Source: Pseudomonadota bacterium (GTDB taxonomy: Bacteria; Pseudomonadota; Alphaproteobacteria; Reyranellales; Reyranellaceae). Taken from it: DNA of 48,789 nucleotides. The position numbers were made by a program, and so were the translations under genes. The stretch lies in contig JAFEFF010000203.1 in NCBI GenBank assembly GCA_018240745.1, forward strand, positions 1 to 48,789. The letters are read 5' to 3'. The notes beneath the pieces are model-generated. The model was given only the letters and a program-made list of their open reading frames with translations, was not told the origin of the DNA and ran no database searches. Of this stretch, positions 29,022 to 37,991 are shown piece after piece (position 1 is the first letter of the stretch; each line of letters begins with the position of its first letter).

Positions 29022-30007
29022 TCCGCGGCTGCTGTCCGCTCGCTGGTGAAGACCGGCATCACCTCGCGGGCAAAGGCGCGCAGGTTGGCGACCGAGGCGT
29101 TGGGATCGACCAGCAGGATGTTGGTCGCGCCGCCGGCCTCGAGCTCCTTCAGCCTGGCGATCACCTCGTCCGGCATCCCGAGCAGCGAGGCAGTGTCGTC
29201 CTCGACCCGTTCGGGCAGCTTGTCGCGGGCGAGATCGCCGATCACGCTCAGCACGCGCTTGCGCGTTGTGTAGGCGGCGGCGCGCTCGCTCTCGTGATGG
29301 ATCATTTGCAAGGGCCGCGCGGTGGCGACCATCAGCGGGTCGTAGCGGCGGCCGACCCGCCCGCACTCCTCGCGGAAGATCGCGATGCGCTGGATGATCT
29401 GGTCGGTCTGGGCGAGCTGGTCGAGCAGCAGGTTGTAGCCCTCGCGCGCGGCGCGGCGGATGCTGTCGTGGCTGCCGGCGGCGAGCCACAACGGCGGGTG
29501 AGGGCGCTGCAAGGGCTCGGGCTCGACCACGACGTTCTCGTAGTGCCAGCGCTTGCCGTGATGGCTGAAGCGGCCTTCAGTGGTCCAAGCCTTGCGGATG
29601 ATCTCCATCGCTTCGTCGAAGCGCTCGGTCGCCTCTGCGATGGGGATGCAGAAGCCGTCGAACTCCGCCTGGCGGTAGCCCTTGCCGACGCCGAAATCGA
29701 CGCGGCCGCCACTCAGCAGGTCGAGCGTCGCGGCCTGCTCGGCGATCAGCACCGGATTGTGCCACGGCAGCACGACCACCGCGGTGCCGAGCCGGATGTG
29801 GCGCGTACGCGCGGCGAGATAGGCGAGCACGGTCATCGACGCCGAGACCTGGCCCTGGCCAGTGAAATGGTGCTCGACCATGAAGAGGTGCTTGAAGCCC
29901 AGCCGGTCGGCCTCGGTGACGTACTCGATGAAGCTCTCGTAGCCCTGGCTGTCCTCCAGGCCGACACTGCGCTTGGTGCGCGCGCCGCCGAACAGGCCGA
30001 ATTGCAT
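29018..30007 (-). CDS. LLM-class flavin-dependent oxidoreductase
   Basis: A 329-residue luciferase-like monooxygenase fold. GFKHLFMVEHHFTGQGQVSA, TRHIRLGTAVVVLPWHNPVL and LSGGRVDFGVGKGYRQAEFD are family blocks of F420- or FMN-dependent members; EHHF and the GGRVDFGVG loop match FMNH2-using alkane-sulfonate/RutA-like enzymes. ATG at 30007 gives the usual MQFGLF start and has AGGAAA upstream; the longer frame adds a polar stretch without support. First gene of the operon with the deacetylase and binding protein. The substrate is unknown. Confidence 0.88.
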   Translation of the reverse strand: MQFGLFGGARTKRSVGLEDSQGYESFIEYVTEADRLGFKHLFMVEHHFTGQGQVSASMTVLAYLAARTRHIRLGTAVVVLPWHNPVLIAEQAATLDLLSGGRVDFGVGKGYRQAEFDGFCIPIAEATERFDEAMEIIRKAWTTEGRFSHHGKRWHYENVVVEPEPLQRPHPPLWLAAGSHDSIRRAAREGYNLLLDQLAQTDQIIQRIAIFREECGRVGRRYDPLMVATARPLQMIHHESERAAAYTTRKRVLSVIGDLARDKLPERVEDDTASLLGMPDEVIARLKELEAGGATNILLVDPNASVANLRAFAREVMPVFTSERTAAAE

Positions 30008-30096
30008 GGGATATTTCCTGGTGGGTGGTCGACGCGACATGCTGCGCGGGCCTACCCTCCGGGCGCAACCTTTTTCGCAAGAGGGCGTTCCACGCC

Positions 30097-30558
30097 GTGG
30101 CCTATGTGAACTCCGTCCTGCAGCCCGGCGAGACCGTCAAGGTGATCGGCCGGCTGCACTGGATCAACTACCTCAAAGCCTTCTTGTTGCTGGCGATCGG
30201 CGTGGTTCTGCTGCTCTACGGCACGCAGGACACGACCAAGGTCCAGCGCACCACGACCTATATCGGTTGGCTGGTGCTGGCCGTCTCGGTCGTGATGCTG
30301 CTCGGCGCCTGGTTCAGGCGGCAGATGACCGAGCTCTCGGTCACCAATCACCGCGTGATCTACAAGACCGGCTTCCTGCGCCGCCATACGGTCGAGATGA
30401 ACATGGACAAGGTCGAGACGGTGAACGTCGACCAGCCGATCCTCGGCCGCATCCTGGGCTACGGCACCATTCACGTTCTGGGCACCGGGCAGGGTATCGA
30501 AGGCCTGAGCCGCATCGCGCGCCCGATCACGGTGCGCAACGCCATAACGGCGCGCTGA
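30097..30558 (+). CDS. Bacterial PH-domain membrane protein
   Basis: A 153-residue protein with two membrane helices (LKAFLLLAIGVVLLLYG and YIGWLVLAVSVVMLLGAW) followed by a bPH_2/DUF304-type PH domain: TELSVTNHRVIYKTGFLRR, MNMDKVETVNVDQPILGRIL and GYGTIHVLGTGQG. Cellular role unknown. The start is uncertain: GTG at 30097 with AAGAGGG twelve bases upstream is preferred; the frame is open back to 30025. Confidence 0.82.
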   Translation: MAYVNSVLQPGETVKVIGRLHWINYLKAFLLLAIGVVLLLYGTQDTTKVQRTTTYIGWLVLAVSVVMLLGAWFRRQMTELSVTNHRVIYKTGFLRRHTVEMNMDKVETVNVDQPILGRILGYGTIHVLGTGQGIEGLSRIARPITVRNAITAR

Positions 30559-30565
30559 CTCATAT

Positions 30566-30633
30566 TCTTCCGGACCGCGAGCCTCCGGCTCGCTCAGATT
30601 CATGAGCGAGCCGGAGGCTCGCGGTCCGGAAGA
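30566..30633. repeat. Perfect 31-bp palindrome with six-base loop
   Basis: The left arm (30566-30596, beginning TCTTCCGGACCGCGAGCC) is exactly complementary to the right arm (30603-30633, ending GGTCCGGAAGA), with loop GATTCA. It lies between the stops of two convergent genes. It could be a two-way terminator, a mobile palindromic repeat, or both. Its ends match the degenerate inverted repeat at 1264-1331. Confidence 0.9.
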
Positions 30634-30641
30634 CAAGAGTC

Positions 30642-31160
30642 CTACTTCGCCAGTTTCATCCGGCCCATATAGTCGCGCTTGCCGAGCGGCACGCCCTTCG
30701 ACCGCAGGATGTCGTACGCCGTCGTGGCGTGGAAATGGAAGTTGGGCATCGAGAAGGTCATCAGGAAGCCTTCGGCCTTGAACGGCATCTTGATGTCGCG
30801 CACCGAGAAGACCACGTCCTTGCCCTCGAGCGCATTGACCTCGTCGGGCTTGACCTTCTCGAGAGCCTGCCGGGCATCGCTCACCAGCGTCTGCAGGCCG
30901 GCATAGTCGGCCGTCGACGGGCCCGGTGGTGCAAATGCGCCCGCCTTTGCGCCCGCGATCGCGCCGGCGGAATGATGTGCCACCGAGACGACCTGGAAGC
31001 GGAAGGGCAGCATGTCGGGATAGAGCCGCGTCTCGAGGATCTCGCCGGGGTCGATGTTCTTCTCCTTGCAATGGGCAAGGCCCTTGGCAAGGAAGCCTTC
31101 GACGGCGCCGAGCGTCTGCAGGAACGAGCCGACGGTCGAATCATAAAGTGTGATGGCCAT
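30642..31160 (-). CDS. DUF1993 family protein
   Basis: A 172-residue soluble protein. LYPDMLPFRFQVVSVAHHSA and FLMTFSMPNFHFHATTAYDI followed by LRSKGVPLGKRDYMG are the conserved DUF1993 blocks; the fold resembles DinB-like four-helix proteins, and His residues of HHSA and HFHATT may bind metal. ATG at 31160 with GGGAGAC upstream. Single gene, converging with the PH-domain gene. Confidence 0.85.
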   Translation of the reverse strand: MAITLYDSTVGSFLQTLGAVEGFLAKGLAHCKEKNIDPGEILETRLYPDMLPFRFQVVSVAHHSAGAIAGAKAGAFAPPGPSTADYAGLQTLVSDARQALEKVKPDEVNALEGKDVVFSVRDIKMPFKAEGFLMTFSMPNFHFHATTAYDILRSKGVPLGKRDYMGRMKLAK

Positions 31161-31248
31161 GGTGTCTCCCGAGCTGAACAGACGCTAGCCGTACGACGAA
31201 TTCAGGCTAAAGTCCCGCCCCAAACTTGGCCCGAACGCGGAGCGTACC

Positions 31249-31965
31249 ATGATCGACCTTTACTACTGGCCGACACCGAACGGCTGGAAGATCTCCATCA
31301 TGCTCGAAGAGTGCGGCCTGCCGTACGACCTCATCCCAGTGAACATCGGCACGGGCGAGCAGTTCAAGCCGGACTTCCTCAAGATCAGCCCCAACAACCG
31401 CATGCCGGCGATCGTCGATCACGAACCGGCGGGCGGCGGCGCGCCGATCTCGGTGTTCGAATCGGGCGCGATCCTGCAGTACCTCGCCGAGAAGACCGGC
31501 AAGTTCCTGCCGAAGGACCTGCGCGGCAAGTACGAGACCCTGCAGTGGGTCAACTGGCAGATGGGCGGGCTGGGACCGATGGCGGGCCAAGCCAACCACT
31601 TCAACGTCTACGCGCCGCAGTTCAATCCGGTCGACAAGCTCGAGTACGGCCAGCAGCGCTACACCAACGAGGTCAACCGTCTGTTCGGCGTGCTCAACAA
31701 GCGGCTGGCCGATCGCGAGTTCATCGCCGGGGCCTTCTCGATCGCCGACATGGCGAGCTGGCCGTGGGTGGTCGGCTTCAAGAACTACGGCCAGAAGCTG
31801 GAAGACTTCCCCAACCTGCAGCGCTGGTTCGAGAAATCGGTCGGCGAGCGGCCGGCGGTGGTCAAGGGCAAGGCGGTCGGCGCCGAGCTGCGCAAGACGC
31901 CCGGCATCAACACCGATGAGCAGCGCAAGATCCTGTTCGGCCAGACCGCGCGGGTCGTGCGCTAA
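31249..31965 (+). CDS. Glutathione S-transferase, nu-class (YfcG/YghU-like)
   Basis: A 238-residue protein. The thioredoxin-fold domain starts LYYWPTPNGWKISIMLEECG and has FLKISPNNRMPAIVD (cis-Pro) and SVFESGAILQYLAEKTGKFL; the helical domain contains WQMGGLGPMAGQANHF, the block typical of disulfide-bond oxidoreductase YfcG and YghU. It acts on glutathione disulfides or peroxides. A close paralogue is at 36938. ATG at 31249; a hairpin and T-run follow the stop. Confidence 0.92.
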   Translation: MIDLYYWPTPNGWKISIMLEECGLPYDLIPVNIGTGEQFKPDFLKISPNNRMPAIVDHEPAGGGAPISVFESGAILQYLAEKTGKFLPKDLRGKYETLQWVNWQMGGLGPMAGQANHFNVYAPQFNPVDKLEYGQQRYTNEVNRLFGVLNKRLADREFIAGAFSIADMASWPWVVGFKNYGQKLEDFPNLQRWFEKSVGERPAVVKGKAVGAELRKTPGINTDEQRKILFGQTARVVR

Positions 31966-31977
31966 CGTCAAGGCTGG

Positions 31978-31995
31978 GAGCGGTGCCGCTCTTTC
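31978..31995 (+). terminator. Probable intrinsic terminator after GST gene
   Basis: GAGCG (31978-31982) and CGCTC (31987-31991) form a stem of five to six base pairs around GTGC, followed by TTTCTC. It begins twelve bases after the stop of the GST gene. Confidence 0.5.
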
Positions 31996-32040
31996 TCGGC
32001 CTCATCGGACCGCGGACCTCCTAAGTGGCGCGCTCTCAAC

Positions 32041-32253
32041 TCAATCGGCCTGCCGCCAGGCGGGTTCGCGCTTGGTCTGATAGTCCTCGAAGGTCTTGGC
32101 GAGGGCGCCCATCACCTCGGCCGATTCCTCGAACAGGGCCTTGAGCTGGGGCTCGTCGACCCTGTCGACGTCCTCGCGGAGCTGGTTCTGCAGGCCTGCA
32201 AAGGCATGCCGCATCTTCTCGGTCAGATGTTGGGCATCGTTGGGTACGGCCAT
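32041..32253 (-). CDS. Small hypothetical protein
   Basis: A 70-residue, helical, charged protein (MAVPNDAQHLTEKMRHAFAG, then LQNQLREDVDRVDEP). No family recognised, no membrane segment. The strong AGGAGGGA site before the ATG at 32253 and the codon pattern support it as a real gene. It stands alone between the GST gene and the WYL regulator. Confidence 0.65.
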   Translation of the reverse strand: MAVPNDAQHLTEKMRHAFAGLQNQLREDVDRVDEPQLKALFEESAEVMGALAKTFEDYQTKREPAWRQAD

Positions 32254-32304
32254 AAGTCCCTCCTGGGTGCCTTTCTGGCAACGACCAGGGAGCTTTTGGG
32301 TTCC

Positions 32305-33267
32305 TCACTCGTTCAGCGTTGCCATGCCGCGTGCTGCGGTCGCGATGCGGCGACGCAACTCCCGCGGCTTCAGGACCTCGGCCTCCGTGCCGAGCATCAG
32401 AAGGTCGATCGCGGCCTGGTCGATCGATTCGATCGGGATCGTGATCCTCACCCAACCGTCGGAATCGGGCGAGTCGGCCGATTCTCGCGCGGCTTCCATC
32501 ACCGTGGCCCCCAGCCTTTCGAGTCGCATCATCGCACGCGGCGACGCGCGCAGAACCGCCTGGTCGCGATAGAGCCCGACTTCGAAGGCGCGCGAGGAGT
32601 CGGTCCAGAACCGCACCAGGTCGAAGTCCTTGGGCCGCGTGAAGCGGTCGCCGCTCGGCGTGAGCGATTCGATATTGGAGACGCGATACGTGCGGCGCTC
32701 GCCGCTGCGCTCCGCCACGACGTACCAGGTCCCGGCCTTGAGCACGAGGCCGAGCGGATGGATGCGGCGTGTGACCATGCTTTGCGAACGGCGATAGCCG
32801 ATCTCGACCACCGTCTCGGTCCACACGGCATGTGCCAGCGTCGGCAGCAGTCGCGCCTGGTCGGAGCTCCGGAACCAGCCGACCGGATCGAGATGGAAGC
32901 GTTGCGCCATCTTTTGCGCGCTGGCGCGGCTGCGCTCGGGCAGGGCGGCCGAGAGCTTGAGCTGCGCCGACAGGAGTTGATCGGCGAGGCCGAGCTGCGT
33001 TGCCGGACCCGGCAGGCCGGAGAGGAACAAGGTCTCCGCCTCGTTCTCGGTCAGCCCGGTCAGCTTGGTGCGAAAGCCGTCGAGCAACTGGAAACCGCCG
33101 CCGGGGCCGCGATCGGCATAGACCGGCACGCCCCCTGCGCTCAGTTGCTCGATGTCACGATAGACGGTGCGGACCGAGACCTCGAACGTCTCCGCCAGCG
33201 ACTCGGCCGTCAGCCGGCCGCGCGTCTGCAGCATCAGGAGGATCGACAGGAGGCGGCTCGCGCGCAT
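32305..33267 (-). CDS. YafY-type HTH/WYL-domain transcriptional regulator
   Basis: A 320-residue DNA-binding regulator. The N-terminal winged helix (RLLSILLMLQTRGRLTAESL, AETFEVSVRTVYRDIEQLSA) is the DeoR/HTH_11 type, and the C-terminal part around IRRSQSMVTRRIHPLGLVLK-like sequence and GTWYVVAERSGERRTYRV is the WYL ligand-binding domain. The effector and target are unknown; no closely linked target gene is evident, though the 70-residue gene follows 51 bases after its stop. Confidence 0.9.
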   Translation of the reverse strand: MRASRLLSILLMLQTRGRLTAESLAETFEVSVRTVYRDIEQLSAGGVPVYADRGPGGGFQLLDGFRTKLTGLTENEAETLFLSGLPGPATQLGLADQLLSAQLKLSAALPERSRASAQKMAQRFHLDPVGWFRSSDQARLLPTLAHAVWTETVVEIGYRRSQSMVTRRIHPLGLVLKAGTWYVVAERSGERRTYRVSNIESLTPSGDRFTRPKDFDLVRFWTDSSRAFEVGLYRDQAVLRASPRAMMRLERLGATVMEAARESADSPDSDGWVRITIPIESIDQAAIDLLMLGTEAEVLKPRELRRRIATAARGMATLNE

Positions 33268-33331
33268 GGGGCGATCCTAGCAGGCAACCCTGACACCTTC
33301 TGTCAGCTTTCATCATCCCGGGACGACGGGC

Positions 33332-35437
33332 CTACACCCGGAGCAGCCAGGCCTCGACTTCACCCTTGCCCTTGATGTCGAGCGTGCCGCGCGCCTCGAA
33401 GACGTAGCGGTCCTTGAGGCGCTCGTACACGGAGCGGGTCACCTGGATGGAATCGGCGACACCGGCCGACTCCATGCGGCTGGCGAGGTTCACAGTGTCG
33501 CCCCACAGGTCGTAGATGTACTTGCTCCGGCCGATCACGCCCGCGATCACCGGTCCGCTGTTGATGCCGATGCGCAACCGGAAGGGTACACGATTTTCCA
33601 GCGCATGCTCGCGGCAGATGTGGACCATGCGGATCGCCATGCGCACCATGCGATCGGCATGGTCGGGCACCGGGTTGGGCAGGCCGCATACCGCCATGTA
33701 GGCGTCGCCCACCGTCTTGATCTTCTCGATGCCGAGTTCCTGCGCCGCCTGGTCGAACCGGGTGAACAGGCCATTCAGCAAGGCCACGACGTCGTGCGGC
33801 GGCATCTCCGAGGAGAGGGCGGTGAAGCCGACCAGGTCGGCGAACGCCACCGTCACCTCGGCGAAGCCGTCGGCGATGCTCTGCTCGCCACCGCGCAGCC
33901 GATTGGCGATCGGCGCCGGCAGCACGTTCAGCAACAGCTCCTCGTTCTCGCGGTTCTTGGCTTCGATCATGTCGTTCTTGGCGTGGATCTCGTCGACCAT
34001 GCTGTTGAAGGCGGTGCAAAGCTGGCCGATCTCGTCGGTGGTCCGGGCGGAGACCTTGACGTCGTAGTTCCCGGCGGCGAAGCGGCGCACGCCGGCGGTC
34101 AACTCGGCCAGCGGGCCAGCGAGCGAGCGCGACAGCCAGGCGCCGATGATCAGCACCGCCACCAGTGCGAGCCCGCCGACCAGCAGCAGGTCGCGCTGCA
34201 GCCGGTCGACCGGCGCGAACGCCTCGGCCGTATCCTTCTTGGCGATCAGCGCCCATTTCACGCCGGGAATCGAGAGCGGCCCCCACGAGGCGAGCACAGG
34301 TGTGCCGTCATAGTCGGTGATCCGTCCGGTGCCCTCCGTGCCCGACAGCGCGGAGGTGACGGCGGCATTGTCGATCTTCTGATGCAGAATCGGCGTGCTG
34401 TAGCGGCGGATGGCGTCGATCTCCTGCGGCGGCGTTCCGGTGGCGGCAAGCCGGGCGAAGTAGGCGTCCGGCTGCTCGTAGAACTCCCGCACGCCGGAGC
34501 GGAGGTAGCGGCCCGGGCCGACGATGTAGGCCTCGCCGGTGCGGCCGAAGCCTTCGCGGCTCCATTGCCGGTTGCTGGTGACGGCCTTGTCGATCTCCTC
34601 GATCGAGAGCTGGGCGATCAGCACGCCGGCGACCGCTCCGCCGTCGAAGATCGGCGCGGCCATGAAGGCGATCGGTGCGCCGTCCGACGGGACATAGGGC
34701 GCGTAGTCCTCGAGGCAGACGGTCGACGGCTCGGTCGCTGCCAGGCAGCGCGCCACCGCCGCAGCGACGTTGGACTTCCGGTACGGGCCTTCGCGCAACG
34801 ACGTGGCGAAGTCGATCTCCTTCAGCATGGCGTAGACCAGACGACCGTCGCGCGCGTCGGCGATCATGAAATCCCAGAACCCGGTGGTGCGTGCGGCGGC
34901 CCGCAGCAGGGGATGGTAGAGGGCATGGACGGCGCTGTACTTGCTGCCGTCGCCCGCATCGTCCAGCAGGGCGCGCCGCTCCCCGGCGTGCGGGTTGTTC
35001 ACGATGTAGTGGTATTGCAGGTAGGTGCCGCTGCGCTGGCCGGGAAGATACTCCTGCACCGAGGCGTCCTTGCCGTACATGCGCTGCAGGTGGGGCAGGA
35101 CGTTCTCGGCGTACCATGCCTCGACCTTCTTGCGCATCTCCTCCGGCGGACGCTGCCTGTCGAGCTCGTCGACGCCTTCGCGCATGCCGTGCAGCGCGTC
35201 GAGCACCATCTTGGAGCTGGCGAGCAGCCGGAGCTCGTCGCGGGTGGTGCGGAAATAGGTTTCGACCTGGCGCGCCTTGGCGATGCGTGTGGCAGTGAGC
35301 TGGTCGTAGATCGCCTCCTCGAGAGCGTCGCGCGAGCGCACATAACCCAGCGCCGCCGTCACCACGACGGCAATGGCCCCGAGCACAAGGAGAGTGGCGA
35401 AAAGCTTGGCCGCGAGGCCCCAGCGAACGGCCGTCAT
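33332..35437 (-). CDS. Adenylate cyclase with periplasmic Cache sensor and HAMP
   Basis: A 701-residue membrane protein. First membrane helix about residues 10-32 (LFATLLVLGAIAVVVTAALG), a large periplasmic domain with a Cache-like end (GFGRTGEAYIVGPGRYLRSG), a second membrane helix (LLLVGGLALVAVLIIGAWLS), HAMP, then a class III cyclase domain. VTVAFADLVGFT and KTVGDAYMAV carry the metal-binding Asp residues. Lys in EKIKTVGDAY and Asp in YDLWGDTVNLASRM are the residues that select ATP over GTP. It would make cAMP in response to an extracellular signal. ATG at 35437 follows GGAGG; the longer frame has no support. Divergent from the gene at 35535. Confidence 0.9.
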   Translation of the reverse strand: MTAVRWGLAAKLFATLLVLGAIAVVVTAALGYVRSRDALEEAIYDQLTATRIAKARQVETYFRTTRDELRLLASSKMVLDALHGMREGVDELDRQRPPEEMRKKVEAWYAENVLPHLQRMYGKDASVQEYLPGQRSGTYLQYHYIVNNPHAGERRALLDDAGDGSKYSAVHALYHPLLRAAARTTGFWDFMIADARDGRLVYAMLKEIDFATSLREGPYRKSNVAAAVARCLAATEPSTVCLEDYAPYVPSDGAPIAFMAAPIFDGGAVAGVLIAQLSIEEIDKAVTSNRQWSREGFGRTGEAYIVGPGRYLRSGVREFYEQPDAYFARLAATGTPPQEIDAIRRYSTPILHQKIDNAAVTSALSGTEGTGRITDYDGTPVLASWGPLSIPGVKWALIAKKDTAEAFAPVDRLQRDLLLVGGLALVAVLIIGAWLSRSLAGPLAELTAGVRRFAAGNYDVKVSARTTDEIGQLCTAFNSMVDEIHAKNDMIEAKNRENEELLLNVLPAPIANRLRGGEQSIADGFAEVTVAFADLVGFTALSSEMPPHDVVALLNGLFTRFDQAAQELGIEKIKTVGDAYMAVCGLPNPVPDHADRMVRMAIRMVHICREHALENRVPFRLRIGINSGPVIAGVIGRSKYIYDLWGDTVNLASRMESAGVADSIQVTRSVYERLKDRYVFEARGTLDIKGKGEVEAWLLRV

Positions 35438-35534
35438 CGCCTCCAGTGTATCCGACACGCAGCGGGAAAAATATCCTGACACAAGTTGGCAGGTAGACGG
35501 GCCTAGAACCTCGTACGCACCAAAGGAGCCCGCC

Positions 35535-36053
35535 ATGCTCAAGACGCTTGCCCGTCCCGTTCTCAGGCCCGCCGCGACGACCTCGGCGGACTTCGATTTC
35601 CTGATGGGAATCTGGCGTGTCCAGCACCGCTACCGCGTGCGCCGGCTCGCCGGCTGCAACGACTGGATCGAGTTCGAAGGCACGTGCGCGGCCCGCAAGA
35701 TACTGGGCGGTCTCGGCAATACCGACGAGAACGACATCGCCATGCCGGGTAACCGTTACACCGGCATGAGTCTGCGCCTGTGGGACGCCGTTAGCGGGCG
35801 CTGGACGATCCAGTGGCTCGACAGCCGCCGGCCGGGCGTGATCGGCGCACCCGTATACGGCAGCTTCTCGCAGCGCCCGGACGGCCCATTCGGTGTGTTC
35901 CATGGCGATGATGTGCACAACGGCCGCGATATTCGCGTCCGCTACATCTGGTCGCGCATCGCCGCCGACGCCGCGCGGTGGGAACAGGCCTTTTCGGCCG
36001 ACGAGGGCAACGACTGGGAGACCAACTGGTACATGGACTTCACGAGGCTGTAA
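35535..36053 (+). CDS. DUF1579-like protein
   Basis: A 172-residue soluble protein. DFDFLMGIWRVQHRYRVRRL, RYTGMSLRLWDAVSGRWTIQ and AARWEQAFSADEGNDWETNW followed by YMDFTR make a beta-rich pattern like the lipocalin-type DUF1579 family. Function unknown. ATG at 35535 with AAAGGAG upstream. Single gene, divergent from the adenylate cyclase with about 100 bases between them. Confidence 0.7.
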   Translation: MLKTLARPVLRPAATTSADFDFLMGIWRVQHRYRVRRLAGCNDWIEFEGTCAARKILGGLGNTDENDIAMPGNRYTGMSLRLWDAVSGRWTIQWLDSRRPGVIGAPVYGSFSQRPDGPFGVFHGDDVHNGRDIRVRYIWSRIAADAARWEQAFSADEGNDWETNWYMDFTRL

Positions 36054-36266
36054 CCATGCCGAAGCTCTTCGCGGTGATGCGAGAGCGAGGCTGAGGTCGT
36101 GGCCCGTTTCCCGGAGGATTGCTGGAGCGCCAAAGGCCTGGGGCGGACGCTCTGGATCGTGCCCTGGCGGTCGCGTCCTGCAACCCTTGCCGGGCCCTGG
36201 GGCCCTTGACGCTCGGAAAGGCGACAACCACGTTCTCCGTGCCCTTTCCTGGGAGGGAGGCCCGCC

Positions 36267-36893
36267 ATGCAACAGCAGGAACGCGACCTGATCGCCGATT
36301 TGTTCGGCCGTCTGCAGCAATATGAGAACCAGCCGCGCGATGCCGAGGCCGAGCGCCTGATCGCGAGCTACGTCGCGCGCCAGCCGGCTTCGCCCTACCT
36401 GCTCGTGCAGACCGCCCTGGTGCAGGAGGAGGCGCTGAAGCAGGCGCGGGCGCGCATCGCCGAGCTCGAGGGCAAGGCGCACGGCGGAGGGCAGGGGAGC
36501 TTCCTTGCCAATGCGCCGCGGCCCGGCCCGTGGGGCGCCGCGCCGACCCCTGCGCCGGCGCCGGCCTCACCACCGGCCTCACCGTGGGGCACGGCACCGC
36601 AAGCATCGGCCGGCGGCGGCTTCCTGCGTTCGGCCCTCGCCACGGCGGCGGGCGTCGCGGGCGGCGCGCTGTTGTTCGAAGGCATCCGCAACATGTTCGG
36701 CCACAGCACGCAGGCGTTCGCCTCACCCCTGTCCGACGTGCAGCCTCTGTCCGACAGTTCGCCGCTGATGCCGCCGGACCAGCTCTCGTCCGCCGATCTC
36801 GCACAGGACGATGGCTCGGCCGACGACTACGACCTCACCTCGGATGATTCGAGCGACGATTCGGGCTTCGACAGTTCGAGCGACGACATATAG
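36267..36893 (+). CDS. DUF2076 family protein with acidic tail
   Basis: A 208-residue protein. The N-terminal helical region (QQQERDLIADLFGRLQQYEN, YLLVQTALVQEEALKQARAR) is the DUF2076 core. A Pro/Ala-rich linker follows, then a hydrophobic Gly/Ala stretch (SALATAAGVAGGALLFEGI) which could insert in a membrane, and a very acidic Asp/Ser tail at the end. Function unknown; these proteins are often seen near periplasmic ligand-binding or stress genes. ATG at 36267 after GGGAGGGAGG. The 213 bases before it hold no gene that I can support. Confidence 0.82.
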   Translation: MQQQERDLIADLFGRLQQYENQPRDAEAERLIASYVARQPASPYLLVQTALVQEEALKQARARIAELEGKAHGGGQGSFLANAPRPGPWGAAPTPAPAPASPPASPWGTAPQASAGGGFLRSALATAAGVAGGALLFEGIRNMFGHSTQAFASPLSDVQPLSDSSPLMPPDQLSSADLAQDDGSADDYDLTSDDSSDDSGFDSSSDDI

Positions 36894-36937
36894 AAGTCGA
36901 GCCAATACGAACACGCCGACAGAGGGGGAGAGAAACA

Positions 36938-37570
36938 TTGGCGACGATCGAACTCCATACTTGGGGCACGCCCAACGGCCGCAAGATCTCGATCATGCTC
37001 GAGGAGTGCGGCTTGCCGTACAGCGTGCACAAGGTCGACATCTCCAAGGGCGAGCAGCACAAGCCCGAGTTCCTGAAGATCAGCCCGAACAACCGGATCC
37101 CGGCGATCGTCGATCCCGACGGCCCCGGCGGCAAGCCGATCAGCCTGTTCGAATCCGGCGCGATCCTGATCTACCTCGCCGACAAGACCGGCAAGTTCCT
37201 GCCCAGGGATCCGGTGGCGAAGTACAAGACCTACGAATGGCTGATGTGGCAGATGGGCGGCGTCGGTCCGATGTTCGGCCAGGCGCACCACTTCCTGCGC
37301 GCGGCGCCGACCAAGATCGAGTACGGCATCAAGCGCTATGTCGACGAGGCCAAGCGCCTGTACGGCGTGCTCGACAGGCAACTGGCGAGCAACGCGTATG
37401 CCGCAGGCGCGGACTACACCATCGCCGACATCGCGATCTTCCCGTGGACCGCGCGCCACGAGTGGCATCAGGTGAACCTGGCCGATTTCCCCAACGTCAA
37501 GCGCTGGTACGACACGATCAACGCGCGGCCACCCGTGATCAAGGGCATGGCGGTTCCGTACCTGAACTAG
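36938..37570 (+). CDS. Glutathione S-transferase, nu-class (YfcG-like), second copy
   Basis: A 210-residue protein, a paralogue of the one at 31249: HTWGTPNGRKISIMLEECGL, FLKISPNNRIPAIVDPDGPG, SLFESGAILIYLADKTGKFL and WQMGGVGPMFGQAHHF. It lacks the roughly 25-residue C-terminal extension of the other copy. TTG start at 36938, preceded by AGAGGGGGAG. The lipoprotein gene begins five bases after its stop, so they are probably cotranscribed. Confidence 0.92.
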   Translation: MATIELHTWGTPNGRKISIMLEECGLPYSVHKVDISKGEQHKPEFLKISPNNRIPAIVDPDGPGGKPISLFESGAILIYLADKTGKFLPRDPVAKYKTYEWLMWQMGGVGPMFGQAHHFLRAAPTKIEYGIKRYVDEAKRLYGVLDRQLASNAYAAGADYTIADIAIFPWTARHEWHQVNLADFPNVKRWYDTINARPPVIKGMAVPYLN

Positions 37571-37574
37571 CCGG

Positions 37575-37991
37575 ATGAAGCGGACGTTGCTCGCCGCGCT
37601 GCTGGCGCTCGGCGCCTGCACGCCGTCCGTCCGGACAGCCGCGCCTGCATCCGCTTGCGCGGCGCCGCTCGAGCCGGCGGTCGAGGTCGATCTCTATTTC
37701 GGCCTCAGCATCGAAAAGGACCGCCAGGTTTCCGAAGCGGAGTGGGCGGCATTCCTCAATGAAGAGGTGACGCGGCGCTTTCCCGACGGCTTGAGCGTGC
37801 TCGACGTGCGCGGCCAGTACCGCATGCCCGACGGCCGCATCGAGCGCGAGCGCAGCAAGCTCCTCGTCGTCGTGGTGTTCGATGCCCCGGCGCATACGGC
37901 CAAGGTGCAGGCGGTGATCGACGCTTACAAGAAGCGCTACGGCCAGCACAGCGTGTTCCGCGTCGAGAAGGCGGTCTGCGCCGGCGCTTAG
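37575..37991 (+). CDS. DUF3574-type putative lipoprotein
   Basis: A 138-residue protein. MKRTLLAALLALGAC contains a lipobox (LGAC), so it is likely an envelope lipoprotein. The mature part (VDLYFGLSIEKDRQVSEAEW, DVRGQYRMPDGRIERERSKL) matches the DUF3574 pattern. Function unknown. Five bases behind the GST gene. Confidence 0.72.
   Translation: MKRTLLAALLALGACTPSVRTAAPASACAAPLEPAVEVDLYFGLSIEKDRQVSEAEWAAFLNEEVTRRFPDGLSVLDVRGQYRMPDGRIERERSKLLVVVVFDAPAHTAKVQAVIDAYKKRYGQHSVFRVEKAVCAGA

Noticed and set aside
32003..32035. TCGGACCGCGGACC as a third copy of the palindrome family
   Set aside because: Only about nine bases match one end and no inverted partner is present.
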